A stretch of DNA of 64,000 nt, from NCBI GenBank assembly GCA_021732995.1, contig JAKFWA010000067.1:24728-88727 (forward strand), in the 5' to 3' direction. The first letter of the stretch is position 1, and every line of letters begins with the position of its first letter. A program made the translations under genes and the position numbers. Below are positions 33,501-42,352 of this stretch, piece by piece. This DNA comes from Planctomycetaceae bacterium (lineage in GTDB: Bacteria; Planctomycetota; Planctomycetia; Planctomycetales; Planctomycetaceae). The notes under the pieces were generated by a model that did not search any database, was not told the DNA's origin, and saw only the letters and a list, made by a program, of their open reading frames with translations.

Positions 33501-34713
33501 TCTGGCAAAGGACACGAATGGTGATGGAGTTGAAGATGCTCTGACACTCGTCGAAGAAGGGCTCGCTGCGCCGTACGGCATCATTCAGGACGGCGACAGT
33601 TTGCTGGTCTCTCATAAGCCTGAAGTGCTAAGGCTGCGCGATACCAATGGCGATGGCCGGACTGATGAACGATCAGTCTTCGCGACGGGCTGGGGCTTTA
33701 ACGACAACTATCACGACTGGACGCACGGCATCGCGCGCGATTCCAACGGCAACCTGTTTGTCGGGTTGGGCAGCGACTACTCGCAACCCGGTCGTCCGGC
33801 CGAAGTCAGTCGCTGGCGCGGCAAGGTGTTGAAGATTTCGCCAGCGGGTCAGATCACTCCGTTCGCACATTCGCTGCGCTATCCGACCGGGCTGGCAATT
33901 GATTCTCGAGACCGAGTCTTCGCGACCGACAATCAGGGCGAACAGAACTGCTTCAATGAATTGAATCACTTGATTGAGAGCGAACACTACGGCGTGCCGA
34001 GTCTGCACGAACGCGGTAAGGCTCCAGTCGGTCTGCCGCCTGCGATTCAGATTCCTCACCCCAAGACGCGCAGCGTGAACGGCATTGCGTTCCTGCCGGA
34101 ATCTTTTGCAGTGCCCTCGCTGGCCGGGCATCTCATTGGCTGTGAATACGATTCGAAGTATTTGGTGCGCTGCACGTTGCAAGAGGTGGACGGTCAACTC
34201 CAAGGCGCTGAGTTCGACTTCTCGATCCCCGGCTTTGAGAAGCTCGAAGCCAACTTTCAAGGCCCGCTGAGTATCGCCATCAGCCCGCGCGGTGAGATCT
34301 ACATCGGCAGCATTCACGACAGCGGCTGGCTCGGCGGCTTGAACGTCGGCAGCATCGTCAAGCTGCGTCCCACAGGCCAGATGCCCAACGGCCTCCGCGA
34401 CATCAAGGCGACGGCCGACGGTTTCGAATTGCACTTCTTCCACCCCGTCGAGGCAGCCGCAGCCGTCACAGCATCCAACTATGCCATCTCAGGCTACCAG
34501 CGAGTCTGGCAGGGAACCTACGCCACCGCGGATTCCGGTCGGCACTCTGTAAGCGTCACCTCGGCGAAACTCGTCGACCCACGAAGGGTGGGGCTGCAAC
34601 TGGATCGCCTGAAGTCGGGCTTCGTCTACGAAGTCAGCGTCACTGGCCTGGCCGGCCGCGAGCCATTCTTCCCCAGCACCGGTCATTACACCCTGCATCG
34701 CATTCCGCAGTGA
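30565..34713 (+). CDS. Secreted multihaem protein: PA14-like, five CxxCH, beta-propeller, Ig-like end
   Basis: A 1382-residue secreted protein with a signal peptide (LWLSFWLVLCAGLATAQ). A PA14-like module comes first (about 25-170: LIPGLVAKYS to FRLEPLPAQFLFHEQ). Next is a cytochrome c region with five CxxCH motifs starting at C182, C281, C378, C458 and C588. A beta-propeller related to the membrane-bound-dehydrogenase/sorbosone-dehydrogenase type follows from about 940 (NGDGVEDALTL, DTNGDGRTDERS, DWTHGIARDSNGNLFVG). The C-terminus is an Ig-like module. Such proteins are a planctomycete speciality, probably extracytoplasmic electron-transfer or sugar-oxidising enzymes, but their chemistry is unproven. 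GAGGA precedes the ATG. The 2276-residue protein at 56269 carries the same modules in a different order. Confidence 0.88.
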   Translation: MLRLWLSFWLVLCAGLATAQDDDDELIPGLVAKYSAGGRSIERVEPDVSKTWDSASPDERLPKGPFDVIWTGQLLMQMEGLHQWHGFIQGQVEIEIDGQSVLKAESATPAWISGKLADVGLGLKPLKIRFSKIADRAELHLFWTASSFRLEPLPAQFLFHEQSRRDLDLIERGRLQFAAYRCGRCHVRDDADSAPPAPSLKHLKLDKPAQEDWAARRLLGQVSGSAMPQIMSSNSEASEVLKLVQQSATAAKLDTLPKLDKKRTDELDQQDGLTLLKTTGCLACHDIQGNREAKPGSGPSLLGVSERHSPEWIYTWLGDPARLNPSHQMPIFRLTDQERRQLVLGVLTLKDASRKEPVETPKPAKSSDVQAVLKAGRCAACHEIPGAAVVDLKGIPSLKGDINWDKSCLNSKRSSEHQPVYVEADSAAVRAYVDSQRGPLHHVSEAERGRRLLTSKGCLSCHPRGTSSGIAALAKELAAQDVKLIAPTLVPPNLTAVGDKLLDAALIASVSGEQQIRKPWLKVRMPKFNHSDADKAALRSYFVSHDRIPVGGPDQAGPKLAETTPTGNVSDQELVLGQTLIGPRGLSCIACHQVGTYVPKNVALGTRGSDLLALRSRMRESFFYRWVHAPLRIVPGMEMPSYSTRAAKGILNGDINAQLNLLWRSFNDARFQAPTDPGSVEQYFVVSPNGPARIVRDVFTNPEANGGGTVARAFVVGLGNQHNALFDLDTLTLRAWTYGDMGRQRTVGKSWYWDLAGSSIVSGFSRQSDYLLDLAEPGAGAAFGPKRDQGTVGKLVSYRPYGLGVEFVFDLNFEVAGKMVTVRVTEQSRPVEQAGSQQLGWERKVSAANVPDGYVMLIARPQLTDKPTLGKPQIVVADNPAAVWKPLSGDESKAAREVTRMTVRDSHASIQLNYLATLSTHDLPVTLPPPPAPPGIARIESTPGFEGIQLPLPTSIMPTAMTFLSDGTLAFVSLKGHVYLAKDTNGDGVEDALTLVEEGLAAPYGIIQDGDSLLVSHKPEVLRLRDTNGDGRTDERSVFATGWGFNDNYHDWTHGIARDSNGNLFVGLGSDYSQPGRPAEVSRWRGKVLKISPAGQITPFAHSLRYPTGLAIDSRDRVFATDNQGEQNCFNELNHLIESEHYGVPSLHERGKAPVGLPPAIQIPHPKTRSVNGIAFLPESFAVPSLAGHLIGCEYDSKYLVRCTLQEVDGQLQGAEFDFSIPGFEKLEANFQGPLSIAISPRGEIYIGSIHDSGWLGGLNVGSIVKLRPTGQMPNGLRDIKATADGFELHFFHPVEAAAAVTASNYAISGYQRVWQGTYATADSGRHSVSVTSAKLVDPRRVGLQLDRLKSGFVYEVSVTGLAGREPFFPSTGHYTLHRIPQ

Positions 34714-34785
34714 GCGGGGGGAGCACGAGGCGCCAGCACGAATCTCGTGTTGCCAATAAGTGTGGATCGATCGCGAAGGATCTGA

Positions 34786-35181
34786 ATGAAGTCCAAACCC
34801 ACAGCGCCTGCGACCATCGACGACTACATTGCCGGTTGTCGTGTCGAGGTACGGCCAGTTCTGGAGAAGGTGCGGGCCACCATTCGAAAAGCGGCACCGG
34901 CTGCCGAGGAGACGATCAATTATCAGATCCCAGCTTTCACTCTGAACGGCGGGAACCTCGTTTACTTCGCGGCGTGGAAAAGTCACATCGGCTTCTATCC
35001 GCCTGTGAGTGACGCGGCCTTGAAGCCGGATGTCGTTGCGTACGAAGGCGAGAAAGGCAATCTCAAGTTCCCGCTCGATGAACCGATTCCGTATGCGCTC
35101 ATCACGAAGATCGTAAAGTCGCGGGTCAAAGAGGCGGCTCGGCAGCAGGCTGCCAAAAAGTCGCGCAGCAAATCCAGATAG
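34786..35181 (+). CDS. DUF1801 family protein (YdhG-like)
   Basis: A 131-residue protein of the DUF1801/YdhG fold. Family elements are TIDDYIAGCRVEVRPVLEKVRATIR, APAAEETINYQIPAF, LVYFAAWKSHIGFYPP and NLKFPLDEPIPYALI. Proteins with this fold have been linked to iron binding (frataxin-like) in Bacillus and to stress; most are uncharacterised. The basic tail (RQQAAKKSRSKSR) could bind nucleic acid. Start ATG 34786 has AAGGA upstream. It lies 72 bases after the giant cytochrome gene and 79 bases before the ABC exporter gene. Confidence 0.92.
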   Translation: MKSKPTAPATIDDYIAGCRVEVRPVLEKVRATIRKAAPAAEETINYQIPAFTLNGGNLVYFAAWKSHIGFYPPVSDAALKPDVVAYEGEKGNLKFPLDEPIPYALITKIVKSRVKEAARQQAAKKSRSKSR

Positions 35182-35260
35182 CCGGGATCAAGTGCGGCAA
35201 GCAGCGACGTGAACTGCTCTGCAGCACTCGCGGGAATGAGTTGCCGACGTACAATCGGTT

Positions 35261-37279
35261 ATGCACCCACATTCATCGGAATCGCCCGCCAGCAGAACGC
35301 CATCGCCCGCATCATCGCCAAACGGCCCCGAACCACAGGCCAGCCGTTTGCGGTTCGACCGCTATCGGTTGAAGCTCAAACGCAACGAGCTTCCCAAAGG
35401 CAGCATTCATTCAACCGGTGAAACGCGCAGCGCGAAAGATCGCGTGCGGTCGTCGATGCAGTTGGTCAGGCAGTTCCTGATGCTGCTGGATCCATTCCGC
35501 TCTCAGATCATCTGGGTACTTATCTCAGTCACCGTGTCGACATTGATCGGGCTTTTGCCACCGGCGGGCACCAAGTTCATCGTGGACTATGGACTGGGCA
35601 GCGAGAAACTGCCGTCAAGTGCGCTGGAAGTTCTGCCGTCGCTGGCTGATCCCCGTCAACTGCTGCTCTTCACGGTACTGGCAGTCTCGGTGGTGTCGCT
35701 GTTGAAGATCGCGGTGCACGTGTGGGGGCGCTGGTACGCCACCAAGATCACTAAGCAGATTCAACTGGATCTGCGACGTCGCGTCTTCGAGCACGCCGTC
35801 CGGTTGCCCCTGCATCGAGTGCAAGCACTGCGCTCAGGTGGCGTCGCCTCCATCTTGCGAGAAGACGGCGGCAGCGTCGGCGAACTGGTCTTCGGCATGC
35901 TGTTCAATCCGTGGCGAGCGGTCATCCAACTGATCGGCAGTCTCGCCATTCTGGCCTGGGTCGACTGGAAGCTCCTGCTCGGCGGCATCGTGCTGCTGCC
36001 AACCGTGTATTTTACTCACCGCGCGTGGATCAACGGGATCAGGCCGCAGTTTCGAGCCATTCGCAAGCAGCGTGAGTTGATTGATGCATCAGCGACGGAA
36101 GCCTTCGCTGGCATGCGAATCGTGCGGGCCTTCAGCCGCCAGAAACGCGAAGCCGCTCGCTTCACCACTGAAAACAACCTGATGGCCCGGCAGGAACTGT
36201 ATGCGTGGTGCTGGATGCGCGTCATCGAAATGGTCTGGGAAGCGTTGATCCCGATTGCGACGGCGGGCCTGCTGTTCTACGGCGGTTCGCGCGTGCTGGA
36301 CGGGCACATGACCGTCGGCGACTTGATGATGTTCCTGGTCTATCTCGTCATGCTGCTGGAGCCGCTGGCGGTGCTCGCTCAAAGCGCGACGCAGTTCCAG
36401 AACAGCCTCAGCGGACTGGATCGCGTGCTGGATCTGCTGGAAGAGTCCCGCGAGATGCCATCAACGGCGACATCGCTCTACATCGACCGTCACGCGGTTT
36501 CCGGAAACGTCGCGTTCGAAGACGTGTCCTTCACTTATCCCGGCACCAGCCAGCCGGCACTCAGTGACGTCAATCTGAAAATCTCAGCCGGGCAAACCGT
36601 CGCGCTTGTCGGGCCGAGCGGCGCGGGCAAGACGACGCTCAGCAACCTCGTGGCGCGATTCTATGACCCAACGTCGGGGCGAGTGACTTTGGATGGTCGC
36701 GACCTGCGCGACTACGACGTGGAATCCTTCCGTTCGCTACTGGGAGTCGTCGAGCAGGATGTCTTCCTCTTCGATGGGACCATTGCCCAGAACATCGGCT
36801 ACGCGCGACGTGAGGCCACCGAAGCCGAGATTCGAGCCGCCGCTGAAGCCGCGAATGCAACTGAGTTCATCGACCGCATGACCGAGGGCTTGGAGACCAT
36901 CATCGGAGAACGCGGTGTGCGGCTGAGCGGCGGTCAGCGTCAGCGGCTGGCGATCGCTCGAGCGATTCTCGCCGACCCGAAGCTGCTGATTCTGGATGAG
37001 GCCACAAGCAATCTCGACACCGACAGCGAACGGCTCATTCAGCAGAGCTTGTCAAAACTGATGCGTGGCCGCACCAGCTTCGTGATTGCCCATCGCCTGA
37101 GCACCATCGCGAACGCCGACCTGATCGTGGTTGTGGAGCACGGTCGCGTCAGCCAGACCGGAACTCACGCGGAACTGATGGCCGAAGGCGGCAAGTATCG
37201 AGCGATGGTTGAGCAACAAATCCAGATGACGCTCGGAGGCGCGATCCCGGCGCGGTCTCAGGACCAACAACTCACGTAA
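35261..37279 (+). CDS. ABC exporter, fused permease and ATPase (MsbA/MdlB-like)
   Basis: A 672-residue half-transporter. The first roughly 75 residues are basic and Pro/Ser-rich, a common extension in planctomycete homologues. The six-helix permease domain runs from about 80 to 380 (QIIWVLISVTVSTLIGLLPP to VGDLMMFLVYLVMLLEPL). The nucleotide-binding domain has Walker A GPSGAGKTT, signature LSGGQRQRLAIARAIL, Walker B LLILDEATSNLD and switch His in FVIAHRLST. It probably exports lipids or drugs as a homodimer. ATG 35261 lacks a good Shine-Dalgarno site, so the start is provisional. Confidence 0.92.
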   Translation: MHPHSSESPASRTPSPASSPNGPEPQASRLRFDRYRLKLKRNELPKGSIHSTGETRSAKDRVRSSMQLVRQFLMLLDPFRSQIIWVLISVTVSTLIGLLPPAGTKFIVDYGLGSEKLPSSALEVLPSLADPRQLLLFTVLAVSVVSLLKIAVHVWGRWYATKITKQIQLDLRRRVFEHAVRLPLHRVQALRSGGVASILREDGGSVGELVFGMLFNPWRAVIQLIGSLAILAWVDWKLLLGGIVLLPTVYFTHRAWINGIRPQFRAIRKQRELIDASATEAFAGMRIVRAFSRQKREAARFTTENNLMARQELYAWCWMRVIEMVWEALIPIATAGLLFYGGSRVLDGHMTVGDLMMFLVYLVMLLEPLAVLAQSATQFQNSLSGLDRVLDLLEESREMPSTATSLYIDRHAVSGNVAFEDVSFTYPGTSQPALSDVNLKISAGQTVALVGPSGAGKTTLSNLVARFYDPTSGRVTLDGRDLRDYDVESFRSLLGVVEQDVFLFDGTIAQNIGYARREATEAEIRAAAEAANATEFIDRMTEGLETIIGERGVRLSGGQRQRLAIARAILADPKLLILDEATSNLDTDSERLIQQSLSKLMRGRTSFVIAHRLSTIANADLIVVVEHGRVSQTGTHAELMAEGGKYRAMVEQQIQMTLGGAIPARSQDQQLT

Positions 37280-37367
37280 ACCTGCTTCGCGTCCGTTGCG
37301 AGCTTCTGTTTCAATCCGCAAATCGCTCGTGGTCCCAGCGTTCGCCGTTCAGCAGAGAGAGCAGTTT

Positions 37368-37871
37368 ATGCGACAGTATACGATCAAAGGGCGTGTGGTT
37401 TCCGTGGGCCGTGACTACGACGTGCTGGATGAAGAAGAGCAGGTGATCTACGTGATCGACGGCAAGGTGCGATTCGCGCGGACGTTCTCGATCAAGGACA
37501 ACTCCGGAACAGTTTTGCTCAACGCCCGTGAAAAACTGTTGTCGCTGGATACGTACTACACGATCGACCGTGACGGTGAGACCATTGCCACCGTGAAACG
37601 AACCGGGGACCCGACTTCCGTCACTCCTAAATTCGAAGTGGACATTCCCAGCCAAACGTCTCTCAAGGCCAGCGGCAGTTTCCTTCACAGTGGAGTCAAC
37701 ATCAGCAACGGAGAAGGTTTGGTGGGAACCGTCACTCGAACCACCGGCACGGTGCTCCGCGAGATGTTCCCCGTCAGCATTGCTGATACCCAGGATCAGC
37801 CGCTGTTGCTGGCGATTGCCATGTGCATCATCGAAATCACACCGGGACGGGGTGAGGCCCCCTCAGCATAA
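37368..37871 (+). CDS. LURP-one-related/Tubby C-terminal-like protein
   Basis: A 167-residue protein of the LURP-one-related family, a beta-barrel relative of Tubby and scramblases. Typical stretches are VSVGRDYDVLDEEEQVIYVIDGKVRFARTFSIKD and YYTIDRDGETIATVKRTG. Its role in bacteria is not known; in other organisms the fold often binds membrane lipid. No signal peptide or membrane helix is seen. ATG 37368 is chosen over the open frame to 37296 because the protein there begins directly with the fold (MRQYTIKGRV). A Shine-Dalgarno-like AGAGAG precedes it. It follows the ABC exporter by 88 bases on the same strand. Confidence 0.85.
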   Translation: MRQYTIKGRVVSVGRDYDVLDEEEQVIYVIDGKVRFARTFSIKDNSGTVLLNAREKLLSLDTYYTIDRDGETIATVKRTGDPTSVTPKFEVDIPSQTSLKASGSFLHSGVNISNGEGLVGTVTRTTGTVLREMFPVSIADTQDQPLLLAIAMCIIEITPGRGEAPSA

Positions 37872-37972
37872 CTGCCAGTATTAATGCCAGCCCTTCACGG
37901 CCATTGATCCAACTAAACGCAACCGCCTCGACACCGGCAATCTCGCGTCGCCAAGTGCGATGAGTCCTTTCG

Positions 37973-40900
37973 TCAGATCGCATCGACCCAGGTTGGCAGC
38001 ACTGTAAACACATTCGCAACGACCTGGTCCGCTTTACCCGCGTCGCGTTGGTCGTTCGGATCGTTGTCGAAGATGTCGCTGCCGGCATTGCCAGTCAGAG
38101 AATCGGTGCCAATTGCGACGTTGCTGCGATGGCCACCAACCAAGACATCGGCTTGTGCTCCGCCAAGCAGAGTGTCGTTGCCAGCGGCTCCCAGCAACGT
38201 GACAGGAAGCGTCGAAGCCGTCGCATCGAGCTTGTTGTTCGATGCGCCGCCAATCAGGACGAAGCCCTCAACATTAAGCGGGGTTTCGGTGCCCGTTGCA
38301 GCCGAAGACAGTTGCGTGCCGGTGATCGTGAAGTTGGTGTCCTGAACCTCATACACCACATCGGTGCCAGCACCGCCGTCGAGAATGTCGACTCCGCCGC
38401 CGCCCGAGAGCACGTCGTTACCATTGCCTCCGGTGATGCCGTCAGCCTTTGAACCACCCAACAGAGTGTCGTCGCCAGCGTCACCGGCGAGGAAGACGGG
38501 AACAGTCGCCTGCCGCGCGTCAAAGCGGTTGGCACTCGGGCCTCCACTTACCTGAATGCGCTCCACTGCGGTGACGGTATCGGTTCCAAAGCTGGTTGTA
38601 CTGACAGTGATACCCACAATCGTGAGATTGGTGTCCAGAACTTCATTGATACGGTCCGAATCGGCTCCGCCATCGATCGTGTCGTTGCCAATATCACCTT
38701 GCAGAGTATCCGCACCGGCGCCGCCACTCAGCGAGTCTGTGCCAGCCGCGCCGATCAATGAATCTGCTCCGTCACCACCCGCGACAACGTCGTTGCCTTG
38801 CAGTCCATACAGACGATCGTCACCAGCGTCGCCATTCAGCGTGTCGTTCGCCGTATTACCCTGCAGAGTATCATTGCCCTCCCCGCCGCTCATCAGGCCA
38901 GCTTCCGTCTGGCCGCTCAGGAAGTCGTTGCCGAGACCGCCCGCCATTGAGTCAACTCCGGCGCCGCCGATCAACACATCGTTATCCGCGTCGCCCGAAA
39001 TGGAATCGTCGCCGTTCTGGCCGTTGAGATTATCAGCGCCGGCGCCTCCCGCGATGGTGTCGTTACCGTTCCCTGCAAAGATGGAGTCACCACCTCCACC
39101 GCCGTTGATCAAGTCCGCTCCGGTAAGCGTAAAGATCAGGTCGGCGCCCTCGGTGCCGGTAATGGCATCGTTGCCACCACCACCGCTAAGCGATGTGACG
39201 CCGGAACTTGTAAAACCGGACGCGTTGAGAATATCGCGCATGACGCCGCCGGTCAGATCTGCAATTTCAAATCCCAGCAGCGTGTCCGCGGAGAGTGTGG
39301 TGACGCCTTGTCTCACAACCAGAGAATTACTCGCCAGCGTAATCGTGCGAGTTTGCCCCGCCACGGAATCGGTATACGCGACCTCTTTGAAGAGGTCCAT
39401 CCCGGCCGCACCATTCAGGGTATCATTCCCGGCGTTGCTGGTCAGAGTATCATTGCCAGCCTGACCGTCGAGATTGTCCGCCAAGCTGCTGCCGACCAGT
39501 GAGTCGTTGCCGCCACCGGCAAATATGGACACGGGGATGTTCGCGTCCTTGGCGCTCATGGAATTCGCCGAGCCGCCACCGAAGAACAGGGCTTTCTCGA
39601 AGCCGCTGATGGCGTCCACCGGCGCTGAACCCGCCGGGCCAATGCGCAATTCGGTGGCCGTCAGTACGAGATCTGTTGTGGTGGAATCACTCAAGAGGTC
39701 GGCGGCCCCAACTCCAGCGGCAATAATATCAGCACCCGCGCCGCCCGTCAGAGTGTCATTGCCATCCTCGCCGTTGATACTATCAATCCCGGAACCACCC
39801 ACCAGCGAGTCATTTCCGGTTCCGCCTGCAACGGTCGAGTTCAAGCTGATTGCCGACAGATCGAGCTTGTCGTCTCCTGTGCCCAGGCTCGCAGAGAGTC
39901 CCGCCGTCACGGTCGCGGCGGCAACTCGAAATGTATCCGTCGCAACACCATCAGTACGCGATACGACGACATACTCAGACTTGCCGGTGTCGAGCGTGAC
40001 CGCGACATCCACTGCGGCGTCCGAAATATCCGTAATCACAAGCTTGCCGGATGAAACGGCGACAGTGATCGGTGCATTCGAGACTGGAGGCAGCTCAACT
40101 TTGAGAGTCGCGGCCCCTTGAGTGAAGACCTCGAACGTCGCGCCATCAATGGTTTCATTGGTGCCCTGCGTCCAGCCATCGCCCTGATTGACGGTATCAT
40201 CGGCACTCCGGCGAACAAGCAGCGTATTTGAGGTGGAGCTCAGATTGAGCACCTCCAGCCGATTGAGGGTCAGGGAATTCTCGCCGCTGCCACTAATATC
40301 CAGGACTTCGATATCCTGCAGAATGGGGTCAAAGATGCTGGTCAGGTCGAGATTGATACCACTTCCTGACAGCTTGAGTGTATCTAGGCCAGTACCTCCC
40401 AAGGCGCGTTGGAAACTGGCGTCGATGACAGTCAGAGTGTCGTTGCCTTCCCCTCCGTAGAGAACGTCTAGTCCCCCGTCGCTGACGACAGTATCAGCTC
40501 CCTGTTTACCAATCAGGATATCCGTCGCGCTGGCGCCTTGATTCGCCGTTATTGTTTCGCCGGTGCTAGTGCCGGTCTGCGTTTCACTACCACCGGTGAA
40601 CTTGCCACCGAACACGACATAAGCTTCGCCCGCGGAACTGTCTCCGCCTGGATCTGCCAAAATAGCTCCAATGATCAAATCATCGAAGCCATCGCCGTTA
40701 ATATCGCCAGCATGCGATGCCGAGTGCCCGGCGTAGTCCTGGAAGTCGATGCCGTCGATTCGGAACCCGTTTGTGCCATTCAAACTGTTCAGGGACAAGT
40801 CAGCGGCGAAGCCTGTGGACTTGCCAAACACGACGTAGATCTCGCCGTTCTGACTATATCCGCCCACTTGGGGCTCTCCACCTTGGACGCCGATGATGAG

Positions 40901-42289
40901 ATCATCAAAACCATCGCCATTCAGGTCACCGCCCCCGGAGACTCGGGAACCGACGTTGTCACCTGGATCCGTCCCGAGAATCTTGAAGCCGTCAGTTCCG
41001 TCCAAGTCACTCAGAAAGGTAGTGTTGGACTCGTGGCTAAAACCACCCGATCTACCGAAGACGACATAGCTCTCACCGGCATAGTTGTCGCCTCCCGAAT
41101 CAACGCCGTACGCTCCGATGATAATGTCTTCGAGGCCATCGCCGTTGACATCTCCCGCAGTGGAGACCGAAGCCCCAGCGAAGTCATAATCAAACTTGCC
41201 TCTGAATAAATAGCCTTTTTCAATCGTAGGGAAAACCAGGTCAGTAAAGTCGAACGAGGCGTCAAACCCGCTGGCCTTTCCGTAAACGACAGCTGCTCTA
41301 CCGGCATCGTCTCGGCCGCCGGGGTCGGCGCGACGAGCACCCACGATCAGATCATCAAAGCCATCGCCGTTCACGTCACCGGCACTCGATACAGAAATCC
41401 CCGCGTTATCTCCCGCAGAGCTTCCCTCGAGACGAAACCCATTCGTGCCAGTTAGAGAGGCCAAATTAAACGAGGCCGTGTAGCCGGACGCCTTCCCAAA
41501 TACCACATAGGCTTCTCCGGACCCGTCAGTGCCCACCCCTTGCTCAGCGAAGGGAGCACCGATGACAAGATCATCGAAGCCGTCGCCATTGATATCACCC
41601 GCGCTGGACACGGCACGCCCTGCGGAGTCGCTCGGATCGATGCCGTCGAGGCGAAATCCAGTGGTGCCATTGAGCGAACTGAGTTCAAGAGATGACGAAA
41701 ACCCAGATCCTTTGCCAAACACCACGTAGATTTCACCGCCCGCAGAGTCTCCCCCTGGATCGGCCACCCAAGCACCGACAATCAGATCTGCAAAACCGTC
41801 TCCGTTAACGTCGCCGGCTGTTGATACTGAGTCTCCAGCCTCATCGCCAGCATCAATGCCATTCAGCTTGAAGCCGTTGGAGCCATTCAGCGAATTCAGA
41901 TCGATTGACGTCGCAAAGCCGCTGGCCTTGCCGAACACGACATAAGCTTCACCGGCGTTGCTGTCGCCACCGGGATCGCCCTTCGGGGCTCCGATGATCA
42001 CGTCGTCAAACCCGTCACCATTCACGTCTCCAGCACGCGAAACACTTCGGCCAGCTTGGTCATTGGGGTCGATCCCGTCCATGCGAAAGCCAATCGTTCC
42101 GTCGAGGGAACTCAACGGCAGCGGATTCGTCGCGGCTGGTACTGTCCGAGCTTCGAGTTGCTCGAATCGTTGAACCCACTGGCGGCGTCGACCATGCCGA
42201 GTGTGGCTTGAGCGAAGCATGCGGCTGCGCCGCTCGAAATGTGACTGCAATTGTCCACTGAATACGTTCAACCAGGATTTCAGGATCAC
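37973..42289 (-). CDS. Giant FG-GAP and RTX repeat surface protein with LEPR-XLL-type N-terminus
   Basis: A 1438-residue protein. The N-terminus has a basic stretch followed by QRFEQLEARTVPAATNPLPL, a LEPR-XLL-like sorting motif found at the N-terminus of many planctomycete surface proteins. Seven FG-GAP repeats follow (AGDVNGDGFDDVIIGAP pattern, about residues 60-560), which fold as an integrin-like propeller and bind Ca2+. The rest, about residues 590 to 1420, is RTX-like GGxGNDxL nonapeptide repeats in several blocks separated by linkers, also Ca2+-binding. It is probably an adhesin or cell-envelope protein. The start is GTG 42289, backed by GGAG seven bases upstream. The next gene, a TIGR03032 protein, lies on the same strand 63 bases upstream. 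Confidence 0.87.
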   Translation of the reverse strand: MILKSWLNVFSGQLQSHFERRSRMLRSSHTRHGRRRQWVQRFEQLEARTVPAATNPLPLSSLDGTIGFRMDGIDPNDQAGRSVSRAGDVNGDGFDDVIIGAPKGDPGGDSNAGEAYVVFGKASGFATSIDLNSLNGSNGFKLNGIDAGDEAGDSVSTAGDVNGDGFADLIVGAWVADPGGDSAGGEIYVVFGKGSGFSSSLELSSLNGTTGFRLDGIDPSDSAGRAVSSAGDINGDGFDDLVIGAPFAEQGVGTDGSGEAYVVFGKASGYTASFNLASLTGTNGFRLEGSSAGDNAGISVSSAGDVNGDGFDDLIVGARRADPGGRDDAGRAAVVYGKASGFDASFDFTDLVFPTIEKGYLFRGKFDYDFAGASVSTAGDVNGDGLEDIIIGAYGVDSGGDNYAGESYVVFGRSGGFSHESNTTFLSDLDGTDGFKILGTDPGDNVGSRVSGGGDLNGDGFDDLIIGVQGGEPQVGGYSQNGEIYVVFGKSTGFAADLSLNSLNGTNGFRIDGIDFQDYAGHSASHAGDINGDGFDDLIIGAILADPGGDSSAGEAYVVFGGKFTGGSETQTGTSTGETITANQGASATDILIGKQGADTVVSDGGLDVLYGGEGNDTLTVIDASFQRALGGTGLDTLKLSGSGINLDLTSIFDPILQDIEVLDISGSGENSLTLNRLEVLNLSSTSNTLLVRRSADDTVNQGDGWTQGTNETIDGATFEVFTQGAATLKVELPPVSNAPITVAVSSGKLVITDISDAAVDVAVTLDTGKSEYVVVSRTDGVATDTFRVAAATVTAGLSASLGTGDDKLDLSAISLNSTVAGGTGNDSLVGGSGIDSINGEDGNDTLTGGAGADIIAAGVGAADLLSDSTTTDLVLTATELRIGPAGSAPVDAISGFEKALFFGGGSANSMSAKDANIPVSIFAGGGNDSLVGSSLADNLDGQAGNDTLTSNAGNDTLNGAAGMDLFKEVAYTDSVAGQTRTITLASNSLVVRQGVTTLSADTLLGFEIADLTGGVMRDILNASGFTSSGVTSLSGGGGNDAITGTEGADLIFTLTGADLINGGGGGDSIFAGNGNDTIAGGAGADNLNGQNGDDSISGDADNDVLIGGAGVDSMAGGLGNDFLSGQTEAGLMSGGEGNDTLQGNTANDTLNGDAGDDRLYGLQGNDVVAGGDGADSLIGAAGTDSLSGGAGADTLQGDIGNDTIDGGADSDRINEVLDTNLTIVGITVSTTSFGTDTVTAVERIQVSGGPSANRFDARQATVPVFLAGDAGDDTLLGGSKADGITGGNGNDVLSGGGGVDILDGGAGTDVVYEVQDTNFTITGTQLSSAATGTETPLNVEGFVLIGGASNNKLDATASTLPVTLLGAAGNDTLLGGAQADVLVGGHRSNVAIGTDSLTGNAGSDIFDNDPNDQRDAGKADQVVANVFTVLPTWVDAI

Positions 42290-42352
42290 GAAGAACTCCG
42301 AGGTGAAGAACTTACTGATTGGGTCGATACCAGAAGGGAAGCCGCGTGGTTC

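Noticed and set aside
38556..39464. Plus-strand frame of 302 codons across the RTX region
   Set aside because: It reads as Ser/Pro/Ala-rich repeats, the reverse reading of RTX nonapeptides.
37973..42289. Possible CRISPR array or satellite in the repeats around 38-40 kb
   Set aside because: The repeats are degenerate, codon-aligned and encode GGxGNDxL units, so they are protein repeats.
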